From contig NC_009142.1 in NCBI RefSeq assembly GCF_000062885.1, positions 6,437,584 to 6,501,583 on the forward strand: a stretch of DNA of 64,000 bases, given 5' to 3'. The notes under the pieces are model-generated. The model worked only from the letters and a program-made list of their open reading frames with translations, had not been told where the DNA came from and searched no databases. Source of the stretch: Saccharopolyspora erythraea NRRL 2338. GTDB taxonomy: Bacteria; Actinomycetota; Actinomycetes; Mycobacteriales; Pseudonocardiaceae. Both the position numbers and the translations under genes were made by a program. Positions 44,645 to 56,360 of this stretch are shown piece by piece (positions within the stretch are counted from its first letter, which is position 1; every line of letters begins with the position of its first letter).

Positions 44645-45862
44645 ATGCCGGAGGTTTCGCCGCCGGAGGTCGAGCGCGTGTTCCGCGAGGAGTACGGGCG
44701 CGCGGTCGCCGTGCTCGTCGGCGTCTGCGGCGACATCGACCTCGCCGAGGAGGCGGTGCAGGAGGCGTTCACCGAAGCGGTCCGGCGCTGGCCGTCGTCC
44801 GGGCTGCCGCCCAGCCCCGCTGGCTGGATCGTCACCACCGCCCGCAACCGCGCGATCGACCGCCTGCGGCGCGAGTCCACGCGCAAGGACCGGCAGGCCC
44901 AGGCCACGCTGCTGCACGCCCGCGACGAAGTGCCCGAGGAGGGACCGGTGCGCGACGACCGGCTGCGCATGATCTTCACCTGCTGCCACCCGGCGCTGTC
45001 CACCCCGGCGCGGGTCGCGTTGACTCTGCGGCTGCTGGGCGGGCTCACCACCGCCGAGATCGCGCGGGCGTTCCTGGTGCCGGAGCCGACCATGGCGCAG
45101 CGGCTGGTCCGGGCCAAGGGCAAGATCCGCGACGCCCGGATCCCCTACCGGGTGCCGGACGGGGCCGAACTGCCGGACCGGCTGCGGTCGGTGCTCGCGG
45201 TGGTGTACCTGGTGTTCAACGAGGGCCACACCGCCAGCTCCGGCGAGCGGCTCGTCCGCGATGACCTGTGCGCTGAGGCGATCCGGCTCGGCAGGCTGCT
45301 CGCCGAGCTGATGCCCGACGAGCCGGAAGTGCTGGGACTGCTCGCGCTGATGCTGCTCGTCGAGTCCCGGCGGGCCGCGCGCACCACGGCCGGCGGCGCC
45401 CTGGTCCGACTGTCCGAACAGGACCGCGCACGCTGGGACCGTGAGCTGGTCGCCGAGGGACAGGCCATCGTCCGGCGGTGCCTGCGGATCGGCAGGCCCG
45501 GCCCGTACCAGATCCAGGCGGCGATCAACGCCGTCCACAGCGACGCGCCGTCGGCGGACGACACCGACTGGCGGCAGATCGTGCTGCTCTACGACCAGCT
45601 CATGGCGGTGGCACCGAGCCCCGTCGTGGCGCTCAACCGGGCGGTGGCCGAGGTGGACGGCGCGGACGTCGCGCTCGGGCTCGTCGACGCCCTGGACCTC
45701 GACGGCTACCACCTGTTCCACGCCGTCCGCGCCGACCTGCTGCGCAGGCTCGGCCGCCCCGGGGAGGCCGCCGAGGCGTACGAGGCGGCCATCGCGCGGA
45801 CCGCGAACGACGCGGAGCGCGAGCACCTGCGGCGCGGGCTCCGGTCGCTCGCCCCGAGCTGA
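44645..45862 (+). CDS. ECF42-type sigma factor with TPR-like extension
   Basis: This 405-residue protein has sigma region 2 ([18 protein letters not shown], then [19 protein letters not shown]), and region 4 ([20 protein letters not shown]), followed by a long C-terminal extension of about 220 residues. This extension, with [17 protein letters not shown] and the TPR-like repeats near [20 protein letters not shown], marks the ECF42 group. ECF42 sigma factors lack a classical anti-sigma factor and are encoded beside DGPF/YCII proteins, as here. The trigger and the target promoter are not visible. The partner gene is frameshifted. Confidence 0.9.
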   Translation: MPEVSPPEVERVFREEYGRAVAVLVGVCGDIDLAEEAVQEAFTEAVRRWPSSGLPPSPAGWIVTTARNRAIDRLRRESTRKDRQAQATLLHARDEVPEEGPVRDDRLRMIFTCCHPALSTPARVALTLRLLGGLTTAEIARAFLVPEPTMAQRLVRAKGKIRDARIPYRVPDGAELPDRLRSVLAVVYLVFNEGHTASSGERLVRDDLCAEAIRLGRLLAELMPDEPEVLGLLALMLLVESRRAARTTAGGALVRLSEQDRARWDRELVAEGQAIVRRCLRIGRPGPYQIQAAINAVHSDAPSADDTDWRQIVLLYDQLMAVAPSPVVALNRAVAEVDGADVALGLVDALDLDGYHLFHAVRADLLRRLGRPGEAAEAYEAAIARTANDAEREHLRRGLRSLAPS

Positions 45863-46046
45863 ACCGGGTCATCGGGGAGCCCGCGCCTCCGGGAATCCAG
45901 CGGCTCCTGGGAGCCCGCGCCTCCGGGGAACCAGCGGGTCCGTGCCGAGGTCTCCGGACGGAGTGGGCACCACCGTCACCCGTTCGGGTGCAAGCCCGGC
46001 CGGACGCTTCCCGCCGGGTTGACAAGCCTCCCAGGCGCGCTATTCT

Positions 46047-46067
46047 CAACCTATCGGTTGATTAACC
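46047..46067. promoter_or_regulatory. overlapping palindromes before the ArsR gene
   Basis: CAACCTATCGGTTG (46047-46060) is a 5-4-5 inverted repeat, and GGTTGATTAACC (46056-46067) overlaps it as a second one. They lie 18-38 bases upstream of the ArsR-family ATG, and GGTTGA recurs at 46072-46077. This is a likely autoregulatory operator over the promoter. Confidence 0.6.
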
Positions 46068-46084
46068 AGGTGGTTGAATACAAG

Positions 46085-46429
46085 ATGCCAGGCGACCCAC
46101 TCAGCGACGTCTTCGCGGCTCTCGCCGACCCCACCCGCCGCGCCATCCTGGCCCGGCTGGCGGAGGGCGAGGCCACGGTCAACGAGCTGGCCGCACCGTT
46201 CCCGATGAGCCTGCAGGCGATCTCCAAGCACCTGAAGGTGCTGGAACGAGCGGGGCTGATCTCCCGGGGACGCGACGCGCAATGGCGGCCCTGCCGGTTC
46301 GAGCCGGCACCGCTGCGCGAGGTCGCGGACTGGGCGGAGCAGTACCGCAGGTTCTGGGAGGAGCGCTACGCGCAGCTCGACAGCTACCTGCGAGAGATGA
46401 AGGAGAACCGTGATGAGCCCGACCGATGA
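46085..46429 (+). CDS. ArsR-family regulator
   Basis: This 114-residue winged-helix protein has LSDVFAALADPTRRAILARL, then VNELAAPFPMSLQAISKHLK as the recognition helix. There are no cysteine pairs for metal binding, which fits the ArsR group that is paired with SRPBCC proteins rather than metal sensors. Two overlapping inverted repeats lie just upstream. It overlaps the SRPBCC gene by 17 bases, so they form one operon. The inducer is unknown. Confidence 0.9.
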   Translation: MPGDPLSDVFAALADPTRRAILARLAEGEATVNELAAPFPMSLQAISKHLKVLERAGLISRGRDAQWRPCRFEPAPLREVADWAEQYRRFWEERYAQLDSYLREMKENRDEPDR

Positions 46430-46886
46430 CCTCGTCGTGACCACGCCCTCGGACCTGGAGGTCCGCATGTCCCGGGTCTTCGACGCGCCGCGGGACCTGG
46501 TGTTCGCCGCGCACGGCAAGTGCGAGCACATCAAGCGGTGGTGGGGGCGCGGCAACCCGCTGGACTGCGAGATGGACTTCCGCCCCGGCGGCAGGTACCG
46601 GTTCGTCGAGCACGCGCCCGACGGCGAGGACTACGCGTTCCGCGGCGAGTACCTGGAGATCGTGGAGCCGGAGAAGCTCTCCTACACCTTCGAGTTCGAG
46701 GGGATGCCGGGTCACGTGTGCGTCGACACGCTCGTCTTCGAGGAGCACGACGGCAAGACGACGCTGACCAGCACCACGCGCTTCGACTCCGTCGAGGACC
46801 GCGACGGGATGATCAACTCCGGCATGGAGGAAGGCGCGAACGAGTCGATGCGCGCCCTCGACGCGTTGCTGGCCACCTGGAAGTGA
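46413..46886 (+). CDS. SRPBCC (AHSA1-type) protein
   Basis: This 157-residue protein has the START/AHA1-like fold: VRMSRVFDAPRDLVFAAHGK, IKRWWGRG, DFRPGGRYRF then TRFDSVEDRDGMINSGMEEG. SRPBCC proteins form a hydrophobic ligand cavity; those coupled to ArsR regulators are common and of unknown substrate. ATG 46413 sits seven bases after AGGAGA; GTG 46410 is possible. It overlaps the regulator gene and is probably controlled by it. Confidence 0.88.
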   Translation: MSPTDDLVVTTPSDLEVRMSRVFDAPRDLVFAAHGKCEHIKRWWGRGNPLDCEMDFRPGGRYRFVEHAPDGEDYAFRGEYLEIVEPEKLSYTFEFEGMPGHVCVDTLVFEEHDGKTTLTSTTRFDSVEDRDGMINSGMEEGANESMRALDALLATWK

Positions 46887-46943
46887 CACGTCGCCGCGTT
46901 GCCGCCGTCCATCACGGGCGACGGCAACCCGGCCGGCGCTACC

Positions 46944-47102
46944 TCAGCCCCAGGCCAGCCAGCCGACCCCGCCGGCGATCGCCATGATCGCGAGGACGCC
47001 CAGCACCGCGGCCACGAAGCGGTTGTTCTTCCACGTCGAGTAGGCGCCACCGACCAGGAAGCCGCCCAGTCCGAGCAGGATGATCGGGAGATAGTCTTGC
47101 AC
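46944..47102 (-). CDS. small membrane protein (52 residues)
   Basis: A frame starting at GTG 47102 has AGGGGAG seven bases upstream and encodes two hydrophobic segments, YLPIILLGLGGFLVGGAYS and VLGVLAIMAIAGGVGWLAWG, joined by a basic loop (TWKNNRF). Codon usage is consistently G/C-ended. Its position between convergent genes and its small size suggest a free-standing small membrane protein of unknown function. Confidence 0.65.
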   Translation of the reverse strand: MQDYLPIILLGLGGFLVGGAYSTWKNNRFVAAVLGVLAIMAIAGGVGWLAWG

Positions 47103-47276
47103 GCCGCACTCCCCTCTCGAGTGCCGACCAGGCTACCCAGCGGCAGCGGGGAGCCCGGCCCGCACCCGGCTCGACGCCGCCTGGAGCAACGGCGACCGGG
47201 ACTGACGGCGCCGCGAGATTCGCCGCGCGGCCCGTCGCTCCCGCCCGGTCCGCCGCTTCTCCGAGCCAGGTAGCCC

Positions 47277-49353
47277 TCAGCCCGTCACACCCGCGGCACC
47301 GTTCTCCACGCGGCCGGTGATCCTGCGGCGGAACGTCCGGTCCTGCGCCGCCGTCACCTCCACGTCGTACCAGCCCTGATCGGTCGGCCACTCGACGGTC
47401 TGCGCGCCGCCCACGGGCAGGCGCACCTCACGCTTCTCGCCCGGTGCGTAGCCGAGGGCCCGCAGCCGCAGCGTGATCCCGTCGCGTCCGGCGTTGCGCA
47501 GTTCCAGCGCCAGGCCACCGGTACGTGCGTCCGGCCGCGATGCGACGTCCACACCGGCGGCCCTGCCCGCCGCGGAACCGCCGAGCTGGAACCAGAACCG
47601 GTTCGGGCCCTGCACCGCGAGCTCGTAGTCCCCCGGCAACTCCTCGACGTGTTCGCCCTGGACGTCGACGTGCTTGGGCGTGGGGAACTCCCCGGCGTAG
47701 GAGTACAGCGCGAAGTGCGCCGGCGACGTTCCGCTGTTGGCCAGCCGAAGGGCGAGCTTCCCGCCGGCCACCGAGCCCGACGCGGCGGGCTGGTACGGCA
47801 GCGCACGCGCGGGCCGCCTTCCCCGCTCCTGCGCGGGAAGCCGCTGCTCCTCCGGCGGCTTCGGGTGCCAGCGGTCGATGGGTTCCGGGACCGCGCCCGG
47901 CTTCTCCGGCGCGGGCGGCGCCCGCGGTCCCGAAGTCGAACACCGACAGCAGGTCGCCGCACGTCCGGCGCCTCCACGCGCTGATGTTGGGCTCTTCGAC
48001 TCCCGTCCAGCGCTCCAGGAACCGCAGCACCGAGGTGTGGTCGAAGACCTGCGAGTTGACGTGTCCGCCGATCGTCCACGGCGACACCACGGTCATCGGC
48101 ACCCGCGGGCCGAGGCCGATGGGCTGACCGTCGTACCAGTCCTCGGTCTCCGACTCCGGCGGCACCGGCGGTGGCATGTGGTCGAAGAAGCCGTCGTTCT
48201 CGTCGAAGTTGAGCAGCAGCACGGTCTTCGACCACACCTGCGGGTCGGACGCGATGGCGTCGAGCACGTCGAAGACCAGGTTCGCGCTGCCCACCGGCGT
48301 GGAACTGCCCGGGTGCTCGGAGTCCACAGCGGACGGAACCAGCCAGGTGACCTTCGGCAGACCGCCGGACGCGATGTCGTCGCGCAGGCGGCGGACCAGT
48401 GTTTCGGGCTCGCTGCGGTACATCGCGCGGTCGAACAGCCGCCGCTCGGCGTCGGTCAGCTTCGCCCGGCCGGACTCGAACTGCGCGAGCAGCTTGCGCC
48501 GCTCCGGCTCGGGCTTGTCGAACAGGGCGGTGTAGAACTCCTCGGTCGTGCGGTAGCCGCCCTCGACCTCGGCGAGGATCTTGTGCCCGATCGCCTTGAA
48601 CGGCTTGAAGTACTCGACCGCGTTGTCGGTGAAGTTGTCCCACTCCTGGTAGATCTGCCAGGAGACGCCGGCCTGCTCCAGGCGCTCCGGGTATGTCGTC
48701 CAGTCGTAGCCGGGGTGGGCGTGGTCGTAGGCGGCGTTGGTGACCGCGCGCTGCTTCGTGCCCGGCTCGTAGCCGACCTTCCCGGTCCACAGGTAGTTCC
48801 GGTTCGGGTTGGTGGAGCCGAACACCGAGCAGTGGTAGGCGTCGCAGATGGTGAAGGTGTCGGCGAGCTCGTACTGCAACGGGATGTCGCGGCGCTCGTA
48901 GTAGGTCATCGTCGCGGCGGTCTTGGCCGCGATCCAGTCGTCGAGCCAGCCCCCGGCCCACGCCTTGCCCGAACCGGCCCAGCTGTGGTCGAGGTCGCCG
49001 AGGTACTGGATGTCCGACACCGGGCGCCCCTCGCTCTCGGCGCCCTGCCGCAGCGAGAACGGCAGCACCGAACCGCCCGGCCCGGGCTGCTCGAACACCG
49101 TGCCGCCCTCGGGCAGCTCCAGCGGCACCCGGTCGCCGTACCCGCGCACCCCGCGCATCGTGCCGAAGTAGTGGTCGAACGAGCGGTTCTCCTGCATCAG
49201 CACGATGACGTGCTCGACGGCGTCCAGCCCGCCCGCGGGCACCGGCCGCGCCATCGCGCGGTGCAGCGACGGCGGCAGGAGCGAAGCGGAGGCGGCAGCG
49301 CCGAGCGCACCGGCGGAGCCCGCCAGTACCCGGCGTCGGGAAATCTCAGTCAC
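47277..49353 (-). pseudogene. Tat-exported phospholipase C, C-terminal frameshift
   Basis: The N-terminal 470 or so residues are intact: a twin-arginine signal (SRRRVLAGSAG), the signature VIVLMQENRSFDHYFGT, and the phosphoesterase domain with LLNFDENDGFFDHMPP. This is the bacterial non-haemolytic phospholipase C/acid-phosphatase family that cleaves phosphatidylcholine-type lipids outside the cell. After FDFGTAGAA (about 47911-47918) the family C-terminal domains continue in another frame (APEKPGAVPEPIDRWHP, later FRRRITGRVENGAAGVTG) and stop at 47277. In the starting frame the sequence becomes unnatural and ends at 47428. One extra base explains this. The enzyme core may still work, or the shift may be a sequencing error. 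Confidence 0.85.
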
Positions 49354-49594
49354 GAGTGGCCATGCTGTCCCGAGAAGGCCAAGCGGGATAGACCCGGAAG
49401 TAGCGCAGGCGTGAACACGCCAAGTGCTGCCCGTAGCTCACAGCCCGAAACGGGCAGGCCCGGGTACGGCTCCACACCGACCCAGGACTTCGACATGGCA
49501 CAGGATGTTGCTCCTGGCGCGCCATCCGCCTTTCAGCCCACCGCGGACGGGCTGGGGCGCCGGAAAGACCCGGCGCCACGCGGCCGAATCCGAA
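49354..49594. other. gap between hisB and the phospholipase gene
   Basis: This 241-bp gap has no gene. It probably carries the promoter of the phospholipase gene; nothing else stands out. Confidence 0.3.
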
Positions 49595-52756
<3,162 letters not shown>

Positions 52757-52866
52757 AGACGTCCTTCCAGGGTGTCCATAGGTCGCCTTCCAGGGTAGTC
52801 GCAGGCCGTCCGCCCGGCCCCGCACGTCCCCTGAAATGGGAAAATGTCAACATGCCGCATCCGACG

Positions 52867-52940
52867 TAAGTGGGTTGTCAACGAGGAGGAGGCTGCTTCA
52901 GCCTCGCTGGGGTCACCACTCGTGATCGATCGGAGACTCG
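52867..52940 (+). promoter_or_regulatory. leader of the first M14 peptidase gene
   Basis: TAAGTGGGTTG begins 74 bases upstream of the ATG, and CGTGATCGATCGGAGACTCG ends at the ATG. Both elements and their spacing (74 versus 73 bases) are repeated before the second peptidase gene, which suggests a shared promoter and regulation. Confidence 0.55.
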
Positions 52941-54233
52941 ATGTTCAGCTCACGGCGCACGGCAGCGACGGTCGCCGCCGCCGCCTGCCTGGTGCTGCTG
53001 CCGGCGGCCCAGGCGGGCGTGTCGGCCGCGCAGGAACCCGCACAGCCGGCGACTCCCGCCGCGGACGCCAAGGGACGTGTGATCTACACGGTGGCGAACA
53101 CCGACAGCCGCGCCCGGACCGAGATCAACCGCACCGGCGCGCAGATCCTGTCGGTGCGCGACGGTGTCGCCACGATCGAGGCGACCCCGGAGCAGGCCGA
53201 GCGCCTGCGCGCGGCCGGCTACCAGTTGCAGGAGAAGCAGAAGGTCGCCGACGCCCTCGACCAGCTCAACACCGGCGTCGCGGGCACCGCCGCCGACTTC
53301 CCGCCGGACGACCAGGGCTTCCACAACTTCGACGAGGTGAACGCCGAGCTGGACAAGACCGTCCAGGACCACGGTGACATCGCCGTGCGCTCGAGCGTCG
53401 GCAAGTCGCACGAGGGACGCGACATCCCGATGCTCAAGATCAGCGACAACGCCGCCCAGGACGAGAACGAGCCCGAGGTCCTGTTCAACTGCAACCAGCA
53501 CGCCCGCGAGCACCTCACCACCGAGATGTGCCTGCGGATCGTCAACCGGTTCACCGACGGCTACGCCTCCGACCCCGCGGTCAAGGAGATGGTGGACAAC
53601 CGGGAGATCTGGGTCGTGCCGGTGACCAACCCGGACGGGTCGATCCGCGACGTGGAGTCCGGCCAGTACCAGAGCTGGCGCAAGAACACCCAGGACCCCA
53701 ACGGCACCGACACCAACCGCAACTGGGACTACAAGTGGGGTTGCTGCGGCGGCTCCAGCGACGACCCCAACGCCGAGGACTACCGCGGGCCGAGCGCGTT
53801 CTCCACGCCCGAGGCCTCCGCGCTGGGCAAGTTCGTCGACTCGCGCGTCATCGGCGGCAAGCAGCAGATCAGGGCCCACATCGACTGGCACACCTTCTCC
53901 GAGCTGGTGCTGTGGCCTTTCGGGCACACCAACGACCAGGTCACCGAGGGCATGACCCAGCAGGAGTACGACCGGTTCGCCCGCGTCGGCAAGGAGATGG
54001 CGCAGACCAACGGCTACACGCCTCAGCAGTCCAGCGAGCTCTACGTCACCGACGGCGACACCACGGACTGGATGTGGGGCAAGCACAAGATCTTCTCGTT
54101 CACCTTCGAGATGTTCCCGTCCAGCGGCGGCGTCGACGGCTTCTACCCCGATGACGAGGTCATCGAGAAGGAGACGGCCCGCAACGACGCCGCGGTCGAC
54201 ATCCTGCTCCGCGAAGCGGGAGCCGGCGCCTGA
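52941..54233 (+). CDS. secreted M14 zinc carboxypeptidase (copy 1)
   Basis: This 430-residue protein has a Sec signal peptide (cleavage near AGVSAAQEP), a propeptide of about 90 residues and an M14 peptidase domain. Zinc ligands are in FNCNQHAREHLTTEM (HxxE) and HIDWHTFSELVLWPFG (His), and the catalytic Glu is in FSFTFEMFPS. The substrate-binding Arg segment DTNRNWDYKWGCCGGSS is also present. It removes C-terminal residues from exported peptides. It is a tandem duplicate of the following gene; the first 40 bases around the start codon are identical. Confidence 0.92.
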   Translation: MFSSRRTAATVAAAACLVLLPAAQAGVSAAQEPAQPATPAADAKGRVIYTVANTDSRARTEINRTGAQILSVRDGVATIEATPEQAERLRAAGYQLQEKQKVADALDQLNTGVAGTAADFPPDDQGFHNFDEVNAELDKTVQDHGDIAVRSSVGKSHEGRDIPMLKISDNAAQDENEPEVLFNCNQHAREHLTTEMCLRIVNRFTDGYASDPAVKEMVDNREIWVVPVTNPDGSIRDVESGQYQSWRKNTQDPNGTDTNRNWDYKWGCCGGSSDDPNAEDYRGPSAFSTPEASALGKFVDSRVIGGKQQIRAHIDWHTFSELVLWPFGHTNDQVTEGMTQQEYDRFARVGKEMAQTNGYTPQQSSELYVTDGDTTDWMWGKHKIFSFTFEMFPSSGGVDGFYPDDEVIEKETARNDAAVDILLREAGAGA

Positions 54234-54251
54234 GCCATCGCGAAAGGGGTG

Positions 54252-54284
54252 CAGGGCCCGGGGTTCGTGGAACCCCGGGCCCTG
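54252..54284 (+). terminator. hairpin terminator after the first M14 gene
   Basis: A perfect 15-bp stem (54252-54266 with 54270-54284) with a three-base GTG loop lies 18 bases past the stop. Confidence 0.8.
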
Positions 54285-54620
54285 TTGCGTCGCGCGGCCA
54301 CGACCGCGGAAGCACCGACCGGTCACAGCGATTCCGACACCGGCGGCAGGAGCACACGAGCGAACCCGATCGCGAAACCGCCGCACGATCGGAGATTCGC
54401 CCCGATCACCACAGATCTCCGTGCCATGCGGCGGAATCGGCGTTCGGACGCGGTGTGCGCGGCGTTCGGCGCATCCGGCTCCCGAATTCCCAATCTGGGA
54501 CCGAAAACGCCGCCGTACTGGGAAAAGTTCGTGCGACCCATAACACCTAAGTGGGTTGCCGGTGGTTCGCCGTTGAACGAATCTTCGAAATGTCCGCTTT
54601 CGTGATCGATCGGAGACTCG
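54285..54620. promoter_or_regulatory. gap between the two M14 genes
   Basis: No gene is found. TAAGTGGGTTG at 54548-54558 and the 20-base sequence ending at 54620 copy those before the first peptidase gene. This confirms that each gene has its own promoter. Otherwise the sequence differs and is richer in A/T. Confidence 0.55.
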
Positions 54621-55907
54621 ATGTTCAGCTCACGGCGCACAGCGTCGGCGGTCACCGCCCTCGCGTGCCTGATTTTGCTGCCCGCTGCCCAGGCAGGTGT
54701 CTCTGCGGCTCAGGAAGCCTCCCCGACCGGCGCGGCCGCCACCGCCGACGCCGGGTCGGTCTACTCGGTGCCGGGCACCGACAGCCGCTCCCGCACCGAG
54801 ATCAACCGCACCGGCGCGCAGGTCCTCTCGGTGCGCGACGGCGTGGCGACCGTGCAAGCCACCCGGGAACAGGCCCGGCGGCTGCGCGCGGCCGGTTTCG
54901 CGCTCGAGGAACAGCAGGACGTCGCCGCCGCGCTCGACGCGCTCAGCGGCCCGGAGGCCGGGATCGCCGGAGCGGCCGACTTCCCGCCCGCCGACCGCGG
55001 CTTCCACAACTTCGACGAGATGAACGCCGAGCTCGACAAGGCGGTCCAGGACCACCGCGCCATCGCGGTGCGCTCCAGCATCGGCAGGTCCTACCAGGGC
55101 CGCGACATCCCGATGCTCAAGATCAGCGACAACGCCGCCCAGGACGAGAACGAACCGGAAGTGCTGTTCAACTGCAACCAGCACGCCCGCGAGCACCTCA
55201 CCACCGAGATGTGCCTGCACATCATCAACCGCTTCACCGACGGCTACGCCACGAACCCGGCCGTCAAGAGCGTGGTCGACAGCCGGGAGATCTGGGTCGT
55301 GCCGGTCACCAACCCCGACGGCTCGGTCTACGACGTCGCCTCCGGCCAGTACCAGGGCTGGCGCAAGAACCGCCAGGGCAGCGGCACCGACACCAACCGC
55401 AACTGGGGCTACAGGTGGGGCTGCTGCGGCGGCTCCAGCAGCAACCCCAACTCCGACACCTACCGCGGCAGCGCCGCGTTCTCCGCGCCGGAGTCGGCCG
55501 CGCTGGCCAGGTTCGTCGACTCCCGGGTCGTCGGCGGCAAGCAGCAGATCAGGGCCCACATCGACTGGCACACCTTCTCCGAGCTGGTGCTGTGGCCCTA
55601 CGGCTACACCTACAACAACACCGCCGAGGGCATGACGCAGCAGGAGTACGACCGCTTCGCCCGCGTCGGCACCGAGATGGCGCGCACCAACGGCTACACC
55701 CCGCAGCAGTCCAGCGACCTCTACATCACCGACGGCAGCACCACCGACTGGATGTGGGGCAAGCACAAGATCTTCTCGTTCACCTTCGAGATGTACCCCT
55801 CCGGCGGCGGCATCGACGGCTTCTACCCCGATGACGAGGTCATCGGGCGCGAGACCGCCCGCAACGACGCCGCGGTCGACATCCTGCTCCGCGAGGCGGG
55901 TGTCTGA
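54621..55907 (+). CDS. secreted M14 zinc carboxypeptidase (copy 2)
   Basis: This 428-residue protein is paralogous to copy 1 along its length. Zinc and catalytic residues are conserved (FNCNQHAREHLTTEM, HIDWHTFSELVLWPYG, FSFTFEMYPS). It differs mainly in the propeptide (EASPTGAAATADAGSVYSVP) and in surface loops, so substrate preference may differ. The signal peptide is intact. It has its own copy of the leader and no hairpin shared with copy 1. A long inverted repeat follows 100 bases after its stop. Confidence 0.92.
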   Translation: MFSSRRTASAVTALACLILLPAAQAGVSAAQEASPTGAAATADAGSVYSVPGTDSRSRTEINRTGAQVLSVRDGVATVQATREQARRLRAAGFALEEQQDVAAALDALSGPEAGIAGAADFPPADRGFHNFDEMNAELDKAVQDHRAIAVRSSIGRSYQGRDIPMLKISDNAAQDENEPEVLFNCNQHAREHLTTEMCLHIINRFTDGYATNPAVKSVVDSREIWVVPVTNPDGSVYDVASGQYQGWRKNRQGSGTDTNRNWGYRWGCCGGSSSNPNSDTYRGSAAFSAPESAALARFVDSRVVGGKQQIRAHIDWHTFSELVLWPYGYTYNNTAEGMTQQEYDRFARVGTEMARTNGYTPQQSSDLYITDGSTTDWMWGKHKIFSFTFEMYPSGGGIDGFYPDDEVIGRETARNDAAVDILLREAGV

Positions 55908-56360
55908 TCCACATCACGTACACGTGCGAAGGGCCCGAGGCCGCGTGGGGCGGATTTGCGGGGTTGTCGCGACACAACCGGTCAACCGGCTCGGGCCAGT
56001 AGCTCAGCGCGAATGCTCGGCTGGGGCGTCCCCAGCCGAGCATTCGCGTGGACGGTCGTTGAGTTCAGCGGCGACCGCGGTCAGGTGCTCAGGGCCGTGG
56101 ACCGGCAGGCCGGCACCTGTGGGCGAGGCGCGGCCGGCCGCGCTGCTTCGGCCTGCGATATGCCTTTCGGGCATCGTGATCGCGCCGTCATCCTCGACGC
56201 GAAGCTCAATAGAGTGTTGCCGCGTCGGCACCGGTCGAACTGCCCTTAAATCGCGTCTCGCTGCACCTATTCCCCTTCCTGGAACCCTGCCGGGAACTGA
56301 ACGATATACGGGCCATATCGACAACGGATCGCGCTGGGCGATTCCGAGAGGGCCGGTATC
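55908..56360. other. gap before the hydroxylase gene
   Basis: No gene is found in this 453-bp stretch. It contains the 19-bp inverted repeat listed separately. The part after about 56155 is noticeably richer in A/T, with GATAT/ATATC inverted (56304-56319), and probably holds the promoter of the hydroxylase gene. GAGAGGG precedes its ATG. Confidence 0.4.
56008..56048. terminator. 19-bp perfect inverted repeat
   Basis: Arms 56008-56026 and 56030-56048 are perfect complements with a three-base loop (CGT). It lies 101 bases past the second peptidase stop. A strong terminator is the simplest reading, but the length exceeds the other terminators here, so a cruciform or a protein-binding site is possible. 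Confidence 0.6.

Noticed and set aside
42692-45826. A 1,044-codon open frame on the minus strand
   Set aside because: It covers dctA, the DGPF gene and the ECF42 gene in antisense and has shadow-type composition.
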